Part shown: piece by piece, positions 9,364 through 19,667 of the stretch
Position numbering within the stretch: position 1 is the first letter of the stretch
Layout: each line of letters opens with the position of its first letter
Assembly (NCBI GenBank): GCA_963773765.1
Contig: CAVZCC010000001.1
Location: forward strand, 558,001 to 622,000
From: CAVZCC01 sp963773765
GTDB lineage: Bacteria > Actinomycetota > Acidimicrobiia > Acidimicrobiales > Microtrichaceae
DNA: 64,000 nt
Direction of reading: 5' to 3'
Translations under genes and position numbers: made by a program
Notes under the pieces: model-generated
What the model saw: the letters and a program-made list of their open reading frames with translations, nothing else
Told to the model about the DNA's origin: nothing
Databases searched by the model: none

Positions 9364-10783
9364 GTGACCACCACCCAGGTCCCCTTCGCCGTCGGTCCCG
9401 ACCCCGGGCCGACCGAACGTGCGGTTGCGGATCCGCCTCCGCCGTTGTTCCCGTTCCTGGGCTCCGCGGGGTGGCGACCGCTCCTGTCGCTGTGCCTCCT
9501 GGCCATGGCCACGGTCGCGCCCTTCGTGGTGCTGGTCCTGCACCGGGTCGACCTCCGCCTGGACCTCCGCCTGTCCGCCACCGACCTGGACCGCGCCGCC
9601 GGCCTCGCGGTGGTCGGCGTCATCGTCGCCGCCTTCGTGGCCTCGCTCGCCGTGCGACCGGGCAACGCTGCGTCGCTGCTGCGGGCCGGGGCCGTCGGTT
9701 CCGGCGTGGTGGCGCTGGTGGCAGCGGGCGTGGCCGATGCCACCTGGCTGCAGGTCATGACCTTCGCCGTCCTGGTGCTGACCGGGGTCCCGTTCGCGCT
9801 CTTGCGCAGCTACGCGTACGACGTCTACGGGCCGGAGGGGGGCTGGCGGATCGCCGCCGCGCTGTGGGCCGCCGCCGGCGCGGGCGTGATGGTGGTCGGA
9901 CTCATCGAGTGGACCTGGAACTTCCCCAACTGGGGCTACGAGCTCGCGGTGTTCGGCGTGATCTCCCTGGTCGGGGCCGCCCTGCTGCCCCGTGCCCCAC
10001 GCTCCGGTGAGCTCCCACCCACGGCCATGGTCACGGTGGTCCACGGCCTGGACCAGGAGCAGACCCAGGACCGCGCCCCGATCCGCCGGGGCCGGTTCGG
10101 GCCGCCACCCCCGGCACGGACGGACGGCGGCGCGAGATCCCGATCGGTGAGCTGGCACCGGTGGCCGTCCTGGCCGTCGCCGGGGGCCTGGCCCTGGGGG
10201 CGGCCGCCCCCACGGCGCTGGACCTGCTGGTCGACTCGTGGGGCCTGGGGCGGCCCGCCGTGGGTGCCATCGTCACGCTCGGGGGCTTCCTGGTGGCCGC
10301 CTTCTGCGGCCTGGGCCACTGGTACCACCACCTGGCCACCCGCTCCCCCATCCACCTCACCGGGGCCGCCGGCGCCGCCTCGCTGGTCGCCGGACTGCTG
10401 CTGGCCGGGGGCGCGGCGTCGGACACCCTCATCGGCATCATCCTGGCCTGGGTCGTGGCCGGCACCGCCCTGGCCCTGGCCGCCGTCTGCGCCGACGTCT
10501 CCATGCTGCGCCCCGGACCACCACAGGCCCGCCACTACCGCGGTGCCGTCCTCATCGCGGCCGCGGCCGCGGGCGCAACCGGCATCGCCCTCGCCCCCTG
10601 GGTGGTCGAGGTGGTGGGGCGGCCGTGGGCCCTGGCCGCGGCCGCGGCGCCTGCCGCGCTGCTGGGGTGGACCGTCATGCTGGCCAATCCGTCCGACGGC
10701 ATGCCACGCGGGCCCAGGGCCGCGGCGGTGACGGAGCCCGATGACGCCGCGGCGCGTCTCGGCGCGCCCCCACGGGCGCGCCC
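9364..10783 (+). CDS. MFS-like membrane domain, probably the N-terminal half of an MFS-ATPase fusion (frameshifted)
   Basis: Starts at GTG 9364. About six hydrophobic segments are read to roughly 9,990, then the frame is lost near 10,120 (restored if GACGG is read GACCGG) and continues as VAVLAVAGGLALGAAAPTAL with about six more segments to about 10,700. Twelve segments in two halves is MFS architecture. There is no stop in the second frame before the ATPase. Adding one C in ACGGG near 10,776 joins it in frame to the Asn/Gly-rich linker of the ATPase, so I infer one polypeptide of about 755 residues. Its transport role in a LivF fusion is unclear; it may be a sensor or accessory permease. Confidence 0.6.
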
Positions 10784-11638
10784 GTGGTCGCGGCCAACGG
10801 CCTCAACGGTGCCGGCGCGGCCACCGTGCTCAACGGGTCGAACGGCACGAACGGGCACCACGGCCCCGGCCTGGCTCCGCCGCCCACGCCGCGCCGTGCC
10901 GTGCCGCTCCTGGACTGCAGGGGCATCCAGGCCGGCTACGACGGCGTGCAGGTCCTCTTCGACGTGGACCTCCGGGTGGACGAGGGCCAGATCGTGGCCC
11001 TCATGGGGACCAACGGGGCGGGCAAGACCACGCTGCTCCGGGTCATCTCGGGGCTGCTGGCGCCGACCGAGGGCGCGGTCACCTTCGGCGGGGTGGACAT
11101 CACCTCCTACGACCCCACCTGGCGGGTCCGGCTGGGCATGAACCAGATCGCCGGCGGCGAGTCGCTGGCACCCGGCCTCACCGTGGCCGAGAACCTGCGC
11201 ATGTTCAGCTACTCGCTGGGCCGCCGCCACCAGCGCGCCCACGCCGGCATCGACGCCGCCCTGGAACAGTTCCCCCGACTGGCCGAACGCCGCAACCAGC
11301 CCGCCTCCACCCTGTCCGGCGGCGAGAAGCAGATGCTGGCCCTGGCCAAGGCGTTCGTGCTCCGCCCCCGGCTGCTGGTCATCGACGAGTTCTCCCTGGG
11401 CCTGGCCCCCAAGATCGTGGGCGAGCTCCTCCCGGTGGTGGAGCAGCTCAACGCCACCGGCACCTCCGTGCTGCTCGTCGAGCAGTCGGTCAACGTGGCG
11501 CTCAGCGTGGCGCACCACGCCGTGTGCATGGAGAAGGGCGAGATGGTCTACGACGGTCCCGCCGCCGCCCTGCGGGACCAGCCCGACCTGCTGCGGTCGG
11601 TCTACCTGGAGGGCATCTCCCGGGCGGTCACGTCATGA
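10784..11638 (+). CDS. LivF-type ABC transporter ATPase (C-terminal part of likely MFS fusion)
   Basis: About 284 residues. A flexible linker (NGLNGAGAATVLNGSNGTNG) is followed by a full ATPase: Walker A GTNGAGKTTL, signature LSGGEKQMLALAKAF, Walker B LLVIDEF and the H-loop region VLLVEQSVNVAL, typical of LivF. It hydrolyses ATP to power the importer whose permeases are in the next gene. Its stop overlaps the next ATG (ATGA at 11635). The linker has no obvious own start context and reads like an interdomain tether, supporting fusion to the preceding membrane domain. Confidence 0.85.
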   Translation: MVAANGLNGAGAATVLNGSNGTNGHHGPGLAPPPTPRRAVPLLDCRGIQAGYDGVQVLFDVDLRVDEGQIVALMGTNGAGKTTLLRVISGLLAPTEGAVTFGGVDITSYDPTWRVRLGMNQIAGGESLAPGLTVAENLRMFSYSLGRRHQRAHAGIDAALEQFPRLAERRNQPASTLSGGEKQMLALAKAFVLRPRLLVIDEFSLGLAPKIVGELLPVVEQLNATGTSVLLVEQSVNVALSVAHHAVCMEKGEMVYDGPAAALRDQPDLLRSVYLEGISRAVTS

Positions 11639-14587
11639 CCGCCCCGTTCGGTGGCGCCGTGCACCTGGCCACCTCGACCATCGAGACCTGGAACCTCACC
11701 CTCGGCGGCTTCGACCTGGGCGGCCGCGTCATCCTGTTGGGCATCCTCACCGGCCTCACCTACGGGATGCTGGCCATCGGCCTGGTGCTGGTCTACCGGT
11801 CCTCCAAGTTCATCAACTTCGCCCACATCGGCATCGGCCTGTTCGGCGCCGCGGTGCTGTCCCTGGCGGTGCGGGACTACGACCTTCCCTACTGGCCGGC
11901 GATGGTGATCGGCATGCTGGTCTCGGCGTCGGCCGCGGTCATCACCGAGTCGTCCATCGTCCGCAAGCTGCAGGGCACCCCCCGCGTGCTGTCCATGGTG
12001 GCCACCCTGGGCATGGCCGGGTTCTTCTTCTTCGTGGCCCTGGCCCTCAACCCCGAAGGCCTCCAGGGCCTGAACTTCCCCAAGCCGGACGGCCTGCCCA
12101 CCTTCAACGTGGACTCGCTCCTGGTCGACACCTACGCCACCGCGCAGGCCACGGTGGGCATCGGACTGCTCATCGCGCTCAGCCTGTTCCTGTGGCGCTC
12201 GAAGTACGGCGTCGCCATCCGCGGTGCCGCGTCGAACGCCGACGGAGCCGCCCTGGCCGGTGTGCCGCCGGGCGCCATGGCCATGCTCAGCTGGGGACTG
12301 GCCGGGGCGGTGGCGTGCTTCGCCGTCGCCATGCTCATCCCCTCCAAGGGCGCCATCAACCCGGAATCCATCGGTCCCGACCTGCTGCTGCGGGCCCTGG
12401 CCGCCGCCGCCATCGCCCGGTTCCGCAGCCTGTGGGGAGCGCTGGCCGCCGCGGTCGGCATCGGCATCGTGGAGCAGGTCCTGGCCACCAGCGAGCGGGG
12501 CAACGGCTACGCCGACGTGGTCATCTTCGCCGCCGTGGTCATCTCGCTGCTGCTCACCTCCCGGGGCGGCCGGGAGGAGCCCGAGCCGTGGGGCCACCTC
12601 GAGTCGGCCTCGGTCCGCCTCCCTGCGGCGTACCGGCGGGTGTGGCTCATCCGGAACCTGACCAGGGTGGCCGCCGGGGTGGTCCTGGCGGTCGCGGTCG
12701 TGCTGCCGTTCTTCATGTCCAACTCGGTGGCCGCCACCGGCTCCCAGGTCCTGGCCGTGGCCCTGATCGGCGTGTCGGTCACGGTCATCTCCGGACTGGC
12801 GGGCCAGTTGTCGCTGGGCCAGTTCGCCATCGGCGGCGTGGCCGCCGCCGTGGCCATCAACGTCACCGACGCCACCGGACTGTTCGTCGTGGGGCTGGTG
12901 GCCGCCATGGTCGTGGGCGGCCTGGTGTCCGCCGCCATCGGGATCCCCGCGTTGCGGGTCAAGGGCCTGTTCCTGGGCGTGATCACGCTGTCGTTCGCGC
13001 TGGTGTGCTCGTCGTGGCTGCTGCGCCAGCCGTGGATGCTGGGCCGCAACGGCCTGGAGACCGCTCCCCCGGACCTGGACATCGTGGACGGCGCCAGCCG
13101 CAACTACTTCTGGATCGCCCTGGCCGCGCTCGGTGCTGTCGCTCATGGTCGCCCGCAGCCTGCGCCACGGCGCGTTCGGGAGGAAGCTGGAGGCGGTCCG
13201 GGACAACGAGGACGCGGCCAGGGCGTTCAGCGTCCCGGCCACCCGGACCAAGATCCAGGCCTACGTGGTGGCGGGCATGCTGGCCGGGCTCGGCGGAGCC
13301 ATCTACGCCAACTCCTTCGACAAGGTCGACGTGGTGTCGTTCCCGGTGCAGAAGAGCATCGACGTGGTGATCATCGCGGTCATCGGTGGGATCGGGTCGC
13401 TGGCCGGGCCCATCCTGGGCGCCATCTACATCCTGGGCATCCCGGCCTGGCTCGGCATCGACAACTCGGAGGCGCTCGCCGCCTTCGCCGCCATCTGGCT
13501 GGTGCTGCTCACCTACGAGCCCGACGGCATCGCCGGGGTGGCCCGCGGCTTCACCAACCGGCTGCGCGACCTGATCGCCCGCCTCCACGGCATCGACCCG
13601 GCCCGGGCCCACGCCGGTGAGGACACCGTGGACCGGGAGGAGGCCGAGCACGTCCACCCCCACCTCCAGGAGCTGCCGCTCGCCGGCGGCGCGGTGGGCG
13701 TCACCCGCACGGTGGGCGAGGACGTGATGTTGTCCATCCGGGGGCTGACCAAGCGCTTCGGTGAGCTGGTGGCCGTGGACGACGTCACCTTCGACGTGCA
13801 CCGGGGCGAGACCCTCGGCCTCATCGGGCCCAACGGCGCGGGCAAGACCACCGTGTTCGAGATGATCTCCGGCTTCGTGCGGCCGAACGAGGGCGAGATC
13901 CTCTACCGGGGCATCGACATCACCGGCCTCCGGCCCGAGAACCGCAGCCGGATCGGCATCGTGCGCTCGTTCCAGAGCGCCACGCTCTTCCCCACGCTGT
14001 CACTGCTGGACACCGTGATGGTGGCCCGGGAGCGGGCCCGGCGCAGCAACGTGCTGGAGTCCTCACTGGGGTTGCAGGCCGGCGAGCGGGCCCGGGAGGC
14101 CGACGCCGCGGCCATCATCGAGCTGTTCGGCCTGGGCGAGTTCTCCGCCATGCCGGTGCGGGTGCTGCCCACCGGCACCCGACGGCTGGTGGAGCTGGCC
14201 TGCACCGTGGCGTTGGAGCCCCGCGTGATCCTGCTCGACGAGCCGTCCGCCGGCATCGCCCAGTCCGAGACCGAGGAGCTGGGCCGGGTGCTGGAGGCGA
14301 TCAGGGACGCCTACGGCATCACCTTCGTGGTCATCGAGCACGACATGCCGCTGCTCACGGGGATCTGCGACCGCATGGTGGCCATGGAGGTCGGCCGGGT
14401 CATCGCGGTGGGCACCCCGTCCGAGGTGCAGGCCGACCCCGCCGTCGTGGCGTCCTACCTGGGCGACAACCTGGTGGCGGTCGAGCGTTCCGGCCCGACG
14501 TCTCCGACCGCTCCCGGCGCCGCAGCGCCGCCGATGCCGGTGGACGTCCCGGACCAGGACGTGCTGTTGCCCCCGCCCTCGCGCTGA
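11635..14587 (+). CDS. Fused LivH-LivM-LivG: two permeases plus ATPase in one polypeptide (one frameshift)
   Basis: About 984 residues if one extra G at 13132-13133 (CTCGGTG for CTCGTG) is removed. Residues 1-320 are LivH-like (LTGLTYGMLAIGLVLVYRSS, INFAHIGIGLFGA). Residues 345-650 are LivM-like (VISGLAGQLSLGQFAIGG, AGMLAGLGGAIYANSFD, VVIIAVIGGIGSLAGP). The last 270 residues are a LivG ATPase with Walker A GPNGAGKTT, Walker B RVILLDEPSAG and VVIEHDMPLL. The signature region is unusual (LPTGTRRLVELA instead of LSGGQ). No stop separates the parts. With the binding protein and LivF this completes an importer encoded by only three or four polypeptides. Confidence 0.85.
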
Positions 14588-14704
14588 GCCGGGCGATCGC
14601 CGGGCCGTCGACGTACGCCATTTGACCACTGGCACGGCCCGGGGCGGACGGCCGACGCTGGCAGGAAGGAGCGACACGCGCTCCGCAGGGCAAGGAGGTC
14701 GGAC

Positions 14705-15412
14705 ATGTTCATCCAGGTGATCCAAGGTCGAACGGCGGATCCCGAAGCGCTGCGGCGCCGCGTGGAGGTCTGGGAGCAGGAGCTCCGACCGGGAGCGACC
14801 GGGTACCTCGGCTCGGCGGGCGGGTGCACGTCCGACGGGTCGTTCTTCCTGGCGGCCAGGTTCGAGGACCGCGACGCGGCGATGCGCAACAGCCGGCGGC
14901 CGGAGCAGACGGCGTGGTGGGGCGAGACCGAGGCGTGCTTCGACGGCCCCGCCACCTTCCACGACACCGAGGACGTCCACGTCATGGCCCACGGACCGCT
15001 CGAGGAGGCCGGCTTCGTCCAGGTGATGGAGGGCCACGTGGCAGACCGGGCGCGGGCCGACGCGCTGGAGCGGGAGGCGGACCCGGTCCTGGCCCGGGTC
15101 CGCCCCGACCTGCTCGGCACCATCACCGCCTACTTCGGGGCGGACGACTTCGCCGACATCGCCTACTTCACCTCCGAGCAGGAGGCCCGCGACGCGGAGC
15201 GCCGGGACATGCCCCCGGAGGCGGCGGCGGCGTTCGGCGAGTGGGAACAGGTCATGAAGGTGGACCGGTACCTGGACATCCGCCAGCCCTGGCTCACCCC
15301 CGGTGCCACTGCGCGCTCGAGCGTCAGTGCTCCCGGAGGAGCGAACCGAAGCCGTGGAGCTGCTCGTCGATGCCGTTGTCCCGCAGCGCCATCCACCAGG
15401 TGGCGGCGTTGA
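14705..15412 (+). CDS. Tandem ferredoxin-like (ABM-type) domain protein
   Basis: From ATG 14705 with a perfect AAGGAGG five to six bases upstream. Two similar halves are visible: FIQVIQGRTADPEALRRRVE and FVQVMEGHVADRARADALER, each followed by a strand and helix pattern like dimeric alpha-beta barrel/antibiotic-biosynthesis-monooxygenase proteins. Recognisable homology ends about residue 200 (LDIRQPWLTP). The remaining 35 residues run antisense into the convergent gene and are doubtful; a lost stop is possible. A small inverted repeat (GGAGCG...CGCTCC, 14668-14684) sits upstream. Function unknown; the family includes small oxygenases and heme-degrading enzymes. Confidence 0.6.
   Translation: MFIQVIQGRTADPEALRRRVEVWEQELRPGATGYLGSAGGCTSDGSFFLAARFEDRDAAMRNSRRPEQTAWWGETEACFDGPATFHDTEDVHVMAHGPLEEAGFVQVMEGHVADRARADALEREADPVLARVRPDLLGTITAYFGADDFADIAYFTSEQEARDAERRDMPPEAAAAFGEWEQVMKVDRYLDIRQPWLTPGATARSSVSAPGGANRSRGAARRCRCPAAPSTRWRR
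15307..15329. terminator. Putative bidirectional terminator hairpin
   Basis: CACTG and CAGTG arms around a CGCTCGAGCG core, located where the convergent genes at 14705 (+) and 15324 (-) meet. There is no clear U-tract, so the call is tentative. Confidence 0.35.
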
Positions 15413-16106
15413 TGGCGATGACCGGCTTGTCGAACCAGCGCTCGGCCTCGTCGGCCAGGTGGACCATGGAGAGGTTGGTCCCGCACTGCACCAGTGCGTC
15501 GACGTCGGTGTCGTTGACCTCGATGAGGGCGTCGCGCAGCTCGGACTCCGTGACGTGGGCGATCGCCACCGCGCTGGGGCACTTGAGGCCCTTGATGGCG
15601 GTCACCTCGAAGCCGAGGTCGCCGAAGAACTTCACGACGTTCTCGTCACCGATGGGCTGGTAGGGCGTGACCACACCGATCTTCCTGGCCCCGAACAGCT
15701 TGAGGGCACGCTCGCAGGCCTCGGCACCCGTGGCCACGTCCAGGCCGCCGGAGGTCTCCTTGATCTGCTGCTTGAACCGGCGGTTGCCCTCCACGCCGTC
15801 CCAGAACGTCTCGGCCGACATGCCCATGACCATGTAGTCGGGCTCGGCGGTGACGACGCGCTCCACCGTGGAGCCGATCTCGTCACGGATCTGCTCCAGC
15901 AGCCCCACCATGTCCTCGTCGGAGGCCAGGTGCTGGTTGCGGATGTGGATCCGGCCGGTGTGCGCGGTCACGCCGGGCACCGACATGGCGTGGAACTCGG
16001 GCTCCACCACCGTGTTGGTGGAGGGGATGATCACGCCGAACTTCTTGCGCCAGCCCAGCACGTCCCGGTCGGGGACCTCACCGTTGGCCACGTTGCCGAA
16101 TCCCAT
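15324..16106 (-). CDS. Arylmalonate decarboxylase/maleate isomerase-like protein, copy 1
   Basis: 260 residues, Asp/Glu racemase superfamily. Start at ATG 16106 with AAGGAG eight bases upstream. Motifs: FGVIIPSTNTVVEPEF, VMGMSAETFW and VDALVQCGTNLS, which align with the arylmalonate decarboxylase MGTSLSFYRG loop and its catalytic-Cys segment. The first racemase Cys is absent (as in AMDase) while the second Cys is present, so decarboxylation or cis-trans isomerisation of a dicarboxylate is likelier than racemisation. Last gene of the operon ACDH - lipocalin-like - ALDH - this gene, controlled by the operator at 19638. Paralogue of the gene at 21638. Confidence 0.75.
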   Translation of the reverse strand: MGFGNVANGEVPDRDVLGWRKKFGVIIPSTNTVVEPEFHAMSVPGVTAHTGRIHIRNQHLASDEDMVGLLEQIRDEIGSTVERVVTAEPDYMVMGMSAETFWDGVEGNRRFKQQIKETSGGLDVATGAEACERALKLFGARKIGVVTPYQPIGDENVVKFFGDLGFEVTAIKGLKCPSAVAIAHVTESELRDALIEVNDTDVDALVQCGTNLSMVHLADEAERWFDKPVIAINAATWWMALRDNGIDEQLHGFGSLLREH

Positions 16107-16121
16107 GTCACGCACTCCTTG

Positions 16122-16180
16122 TTCTGTGTTGCTGCGTCCTGTGTTGCTGCGGACTGCGTTCTCGCCGTGTTGCTGCGTCC
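16122..16180. repeat. Three short direct repeats, TGTTGCTGCG unit
   Basis: Between the AMDase-like gene and the aldehyde dehydrogenase the unit GTGTTGCTGCG occurs three times, twice followed by TCC. It is too short and irregular for CRISPR. Replication slippage or a regulatory array are both possible. Confidence 0.5.
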
Positions 16181-16223
16181 GGAACGCGGTGTGCTCGTCG
16201 CTGTCCGATCGTCCGGCGCCACG

Positions 16224-17714
16224 TCAGAGGCTCCCCTCGACCCCGACGACCCGGTTGCCGCCGAAGAACTCGATGGTCTCGGTGGTGCCCTCGTCGTGCA
16301 GGCCGGAGATCCCCCACGCCGGTCGGGGCGCCATCAGGTGCAGGCTGATGGGGCTGGCACCGTTGACCTTGACCCCACCCGCCACCACCTGACGGGCCAC
16401 CGCCATGGCCGCGTCCTCGTCGGCGCCCACCACGTAGGCCTCCAGCCCGTACTCGGTCGCGTTGGCCAGTGCCAGCGCCCCGTCCACGTCGTCGTAGGCG
16501 TGCACGGTGGCCACCGGACCGAAGATCTCCGTGGCGGTCACGGCCGGGTCCACGCCGGTCACCAGGGTGGGGGCCAGCCAGTTGCCGCCGGCCAGGTCGG
16601 CCCGCTCCGGCAACGGAGTCGGGGCGTGGGCGGTGCCGCCCGCCGCGACCAGCTCCCCGATGCGGTCCCGGAGCATCCCCAGGTGGGTGCTGTGCACGAT
16701 CGGCCCCATCTGCGACGCGTCCTCGCACGAGTGGCCCACCTGCACGCCGGCCAGGCGGTCCAGGACGGCGTCCAGGATCTCGGCCCGGCGGGCCGACGGG
16801 AGGATGAGCCGTCCCAGGGCCCGGCACCACTGGCCGTTGAGCGTGGTCAGCAGCGACGCCGCCGCCTCCGCAGCCGCGTCGGTGTCCGCGTCGGGCAGGA
16901 CCACCAGTGGCGAGTGCCCACCCAGCTCCAGCTGGACCGGCTTGAGCCCCATGGCGCAGGCGACGGCCACGGCCCGGCCGCCCTCCACGCCGCCGGTGAA
17001 GGACACGGCCCGGCAGCGCGGGTCCTGCACCAGCACGCCACCCACCTCGGGGCCGCCGTGCACCACCTGCACCAGGCCCGGCGGCAGTCCCAGCTCATCG
17101 GCCGGCCCGGCCAGCGCCGCGGTGCCGTGGGGAGCACGCTCCGGCGGCTTGATGATGACCGGGCACCCGGCGGCCAGGGCGGAGGCCGCCTTGTGGGCGG
17201 CCATCGGAGCCGGCGCGTTCCACGGCACGAGCAGGACGGCGGGTCCCCAGCCGACCCGCTCGACCTCCACGTCCCTCCCCGTCGGCCCCTCGAACCGGGC
17301 CGACAGCACGCCGTCGGCCAGTTGTGCCGCGGCCAGCCGGAACGCGGCGTGCACGATGAAGCTGAGCATCGACGTGGTGGTGATGGTGGCACCGGTGGTG
17401 GCCGCCTCCAGGCCGGCGATGGTCGGGCACTGCGGTTCCAGTGCGTCCGCGTAGGCCAGGAGCACCTCGGCCCGTTCCGCCGCGGGGCGTCCGCTCCAGT
17501 CGCCGGAGGCGTGGAGGGCAGCCGCCGCGGCCAGGGCCCGCTCCACGCCGGTGTCATCGGTGCGGGCCTGTCGCTGGCGCCGCTCGCCGGTGTTCGGGTC
17601 CTCCACCCAGTCGCTGCGGTGCAGCGCCGGTTCCGCCCACGCTCCTGCGATGAAGTCCCGCTGCGCCGGCAGCGCCGGGGTGCCGGCCGCCGTGGGTGCC
17701 ACGGACCCGGTCAT
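16224..17714 (-). CDS. Aldehyde dehydrogenase (NAD(P)-dependent)
   Basis: 496 residues from ATG 17714; an upstream in-frame extension lies in the preceding gene. ALDH superfamily: VLLVPWNAPAPMAAHKAASA (PWN motif), SFTGGVEGG (cofactor loop), catalytic Glu in LELGGHS, catalytic Cys in NGQWCRALG, and EIFGPVATV. Residue W before the Cys instead of the usual V/I is a mild variant. Oxidises an aldehyde to an acid, likely a side-chain fragment of the catabolic substrate. Overlaps the preceding gene stop by 4 bp (ATGA), so the operon is tightly coupled. Confidence 0.85.
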   Translation of the reverse strand: MTGSVAPTAAGTPALPAQRDFIAGAWAEPALHRSDWVEDPNTGERRQRQARTDDTGVERALAAAAALHASGDWSGRPAAERAEVLLAYADALEPQCPTIAGLEAATTGATITTTSMLSFIVHAAFRLAAAQLADGVLSARFEGPTGRDVEVERVGWGPAVLLVPWNAPAPMAAHKAASALAAGCPVIIKPPERAPHGTAALAGPADELGLPPGLVQVVHGGPEVGGVLVQDPRCRAVSFTGGVEGGRAVAVACAMGLKPVQLELGGHSPLVVLPDADTDAAAEAAASLLTTLNGQWCRALGRLILPSARRAEILDAVLDRLAGVQVGHSCEDASQMGPIVHSTHLGMLRDRIGELVAAGGTAHAPTPLPERADLAGGNWLAPTLVTGVDPAVTATEIFGPVATVHAYDDVDGALALANATEYGLEAYVVGADEDAAMAVARQVVAGGVKVNGASPISLHLMAPRPAWGISGLHDEGTTETIEFFGGNRVVGVEGSL

Positions 17715-18307
17715 CGGGCCTCCCCCGCGTGGTCGAGGTAGTGCTGGGTCACCGAGCGGGCCTGGTGCACCGGGGCATCGGCGCCGCGGGGGTCCCACTC
17801 GTGGGGACGGGAGGTGTCGTGGCTGATCCGGAGGCCCTCCACCAGCATCGGCCGCACCAGCTCCGCGTCGCGCCACAGCACCGTGGTGCGCCACCGCCGG
17901 GCCGGGGAGCCGTCGGCGGGCAGCTCCAGGCGGATGAGGTCCGGCTCGCAGTAGCGCTGGAGCCCCGGCTCGGACATGGTCCGGGACACGAACCAGATCA
18001 GCCCCGGCCCGCCCGACACGCCGACGTGCTCGGGCGCCTCGGGCCCCAGGCGGCGGAAGGTGAGCACGCCGTCGGCCACGTCGGCCTCGAAGGTGCGCAC
18101 GGCGGGCTCACGACCCCGGAAGGTCACGTTCGTCTGGGTCCACACCGAACCGTCGAAGTCGCAGTAGACGAGGTTGTCGTAGGGGAACGGCCCCGGCACG
18201 CCGCCGAAGGGGTCGTGGTCCACGGCCCGACCGTGCACGTCCCAGGCCGTCAGGTGGTCGTGCCACACCCCCACCATGGCGAACAGGTCGCGGTCGAGCG
18301 GGTTCAC
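17711..18307 (-). CDS. Lipocalin-like hypothetical protein (DUF3598-type)
   Basis: 198 residues from GTG 18307, which overlaps the dehydrogenase stop (GTGA). Begins LFAMVGVWHDHLTAWDVHGR and alternates strand-like segments with G-x-W at the first strand, resembling lipocalin/DUF3598 proteins known from cyanobacteria and plants. No catalytic motif seen. A small-molecule-binding barrel would make sense beside an enzyme set for a hydrophobic substrate, but this is inference. Compare the double-length lipocalin-like protein at 31609. Confidence 0.5.
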   Translation of the reverse strand: MNPLDRDLFAMVGVWHDHLTAWDVHGRAVDHDPFGGVPGPFPYDNLVYCDFDGSVWTQTNVTFRGREPAVRTFEADVADGVLTFRRLGPEAPEHVGVSGGPGLIWFVSRTMSEPGLQRYCEPDLIRLELPADGSPARRWRTTVLWRDAELVRPMLVEGLRISHDTSRPHEWDPRGADAPVHQARSVTQHYLDHAGEAR

Positions 18308-19600
18308 GTGGCGCCCCCGAAGCTGGCCTGGGCCCGTCCGGTGACGATCATGGACGCTGCCTCCAGTCGTCCCCGTTCGGCCGGGAAGGCCTGCACCAGG
18401 CCCATGGAGAGGTCGCGCAGCGACCGGGCGACCATCCCCGAGTTGGCGGTGTTGGACGTGCCGCACGCCTTCATGGCGTTGGTGGCCACGGCGAAGGCCT
18501 CTTCCGCGATGGTGCCCTTGGCGATGCGCCACTGGGCCACCACCTCGTCCTTGGCCAACAGCGGCGGCTCGGAGGTCTCGAGCTCCAGCTGGCGCTGCAG
18601 CCACAGGGTGGCGGTCTCCAGGTGCATGCGCATCTGTCCCACCAGCTGCTGCTGGAACGGGGCGGTCCCGATGGGCTCGCCCGTGTCCATGAAGGTGGTG
18701 GACGTGAGGTGTCCCGAGCGCGTAGTCGTACACGGCGCGGGCCGCACCCAGGTACACCGCGGTGCCGGCCAGCTGGCTGCCCACGAAGCTCCCCCGACTC
18801 ATGCTGGTCATGCGGGGGAAGGACCCCGGCACGGTGAGGGCGTCCTCCCCGGCGACGAACACGTCCTCCAGGACGATCCCGTGGGTGGCCGATGCCCGCA
18901 TGCCGATGGCGTCCCACCGGGCCCGGTCGCTCACGCCCTCGCTGTCCCGGGCGACGATGAACGTGCCCAGGAACTCGGCGGTGTCGCCACCGGGGAACAT
19001 GGCGGAGACCAGGTAGTCGTCGGCCACACCGGTGGCGCACCCGAAGGACTTCACGCCGTTGAGCAGCCAGCCCGCCACACCGTCACGCTCCGCGGGCTCG
19101 GCCCGGGTGGAGATGGTGATGGCCGCGGCGGACGACTTGGCCGACTCCGACGCGAAGTTGGCCGTCCACCGCCCGTCCTGGCCCAGGCGGCGCAGCAGCC
19201 GTTGGGCGAAGGCGCGCACGACGGGCACCTCGTCCTCGGCGAACAGGCCGGCGTCGATGGCCTCCAGCGGCAGGAGCCCCCGGGAGGTGGAGCTGCACTG
19301 GAAGAAGTAGGCCAGCGCGGTGGACGGGCACGCGGTGCCCATGGCGAAGGTGGCCGCGGCCAGGTCCCGCAGGCCACCGCCCAGGCCGCCGTACTCCTCG
19401 GGCACGACCAGCCCCAGCAACCCGGCCTCGCTCAGTGCCTTGACGTGCTGCATGGGGAACTCGGCCAGCCGGTCGGCCTCCGCCGCGGCGTCGCGCAGGG
19501 CCGGGAGCACCGACTCCACACGCTCGGCCCGGGACCGTTCCTCCGGCGTGAGCCGGTCGAGGAACAGCTCGGCCGTGAGCCCTGTGCCCTGTGCTCCCAT
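18304..19600 (-). CDS. Acyl-CoA dehydrogenase family protein (one frameshift)
   Basis: From ATG 19600. Family features: SEAGLLGLVVPEEYGGLGGG, a mid-domain GWLLNGVKSFGCATG, MRASATHGIVLEDVFV, then a C-terminal helical domain reached by a frameshift at 18713-18715 (one C too many in GTCCCGAG). The full length is about 431 residues. The late region EEAFAVATNAMKACGTSN resembles flavin monooxygenase-like members (DszC/hydroxylase group) more than classical beta-oxidation enzymes. It could therefore be a two-component flavin monooxygenase or an ACAD; the sequence alone does not decide. First gene of the operon below the operator at 19638. Confidence 0.7.
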
Positions 19601-19637
19601 CCGTCCCCCTCGTCCCTGCCGTCCTGTGCCCGCAACT

Positions 19638-19664
19638 GTTCCGCCGAGCGGAACGGTATTCCGC
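19638..19664. promoter_or_regulatory. IclR-type operator, site 2
   Basis: Half-sites GTTCCGC, GCGGAAC and ATTCCGC at exact 10-bp spacing, with the best three-half-site structure in the window. It lies 38 bases upstream of the acyl-CoA dehydrogenase-family gene that heads the minus-strand operon, in the 67-base gap after the isochorismatase gene. Confidence 0.7.
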
Positions 19665-19667
19665 AGA

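Noticed and set aside
14668..14684. Inverted repeat GGAGCG...CGCTCC as an operator of the catabolic regulon
   Set aside because: It shares no half-site with the GTTCCGC motif and is short enough to be chance in high-GC DNA.
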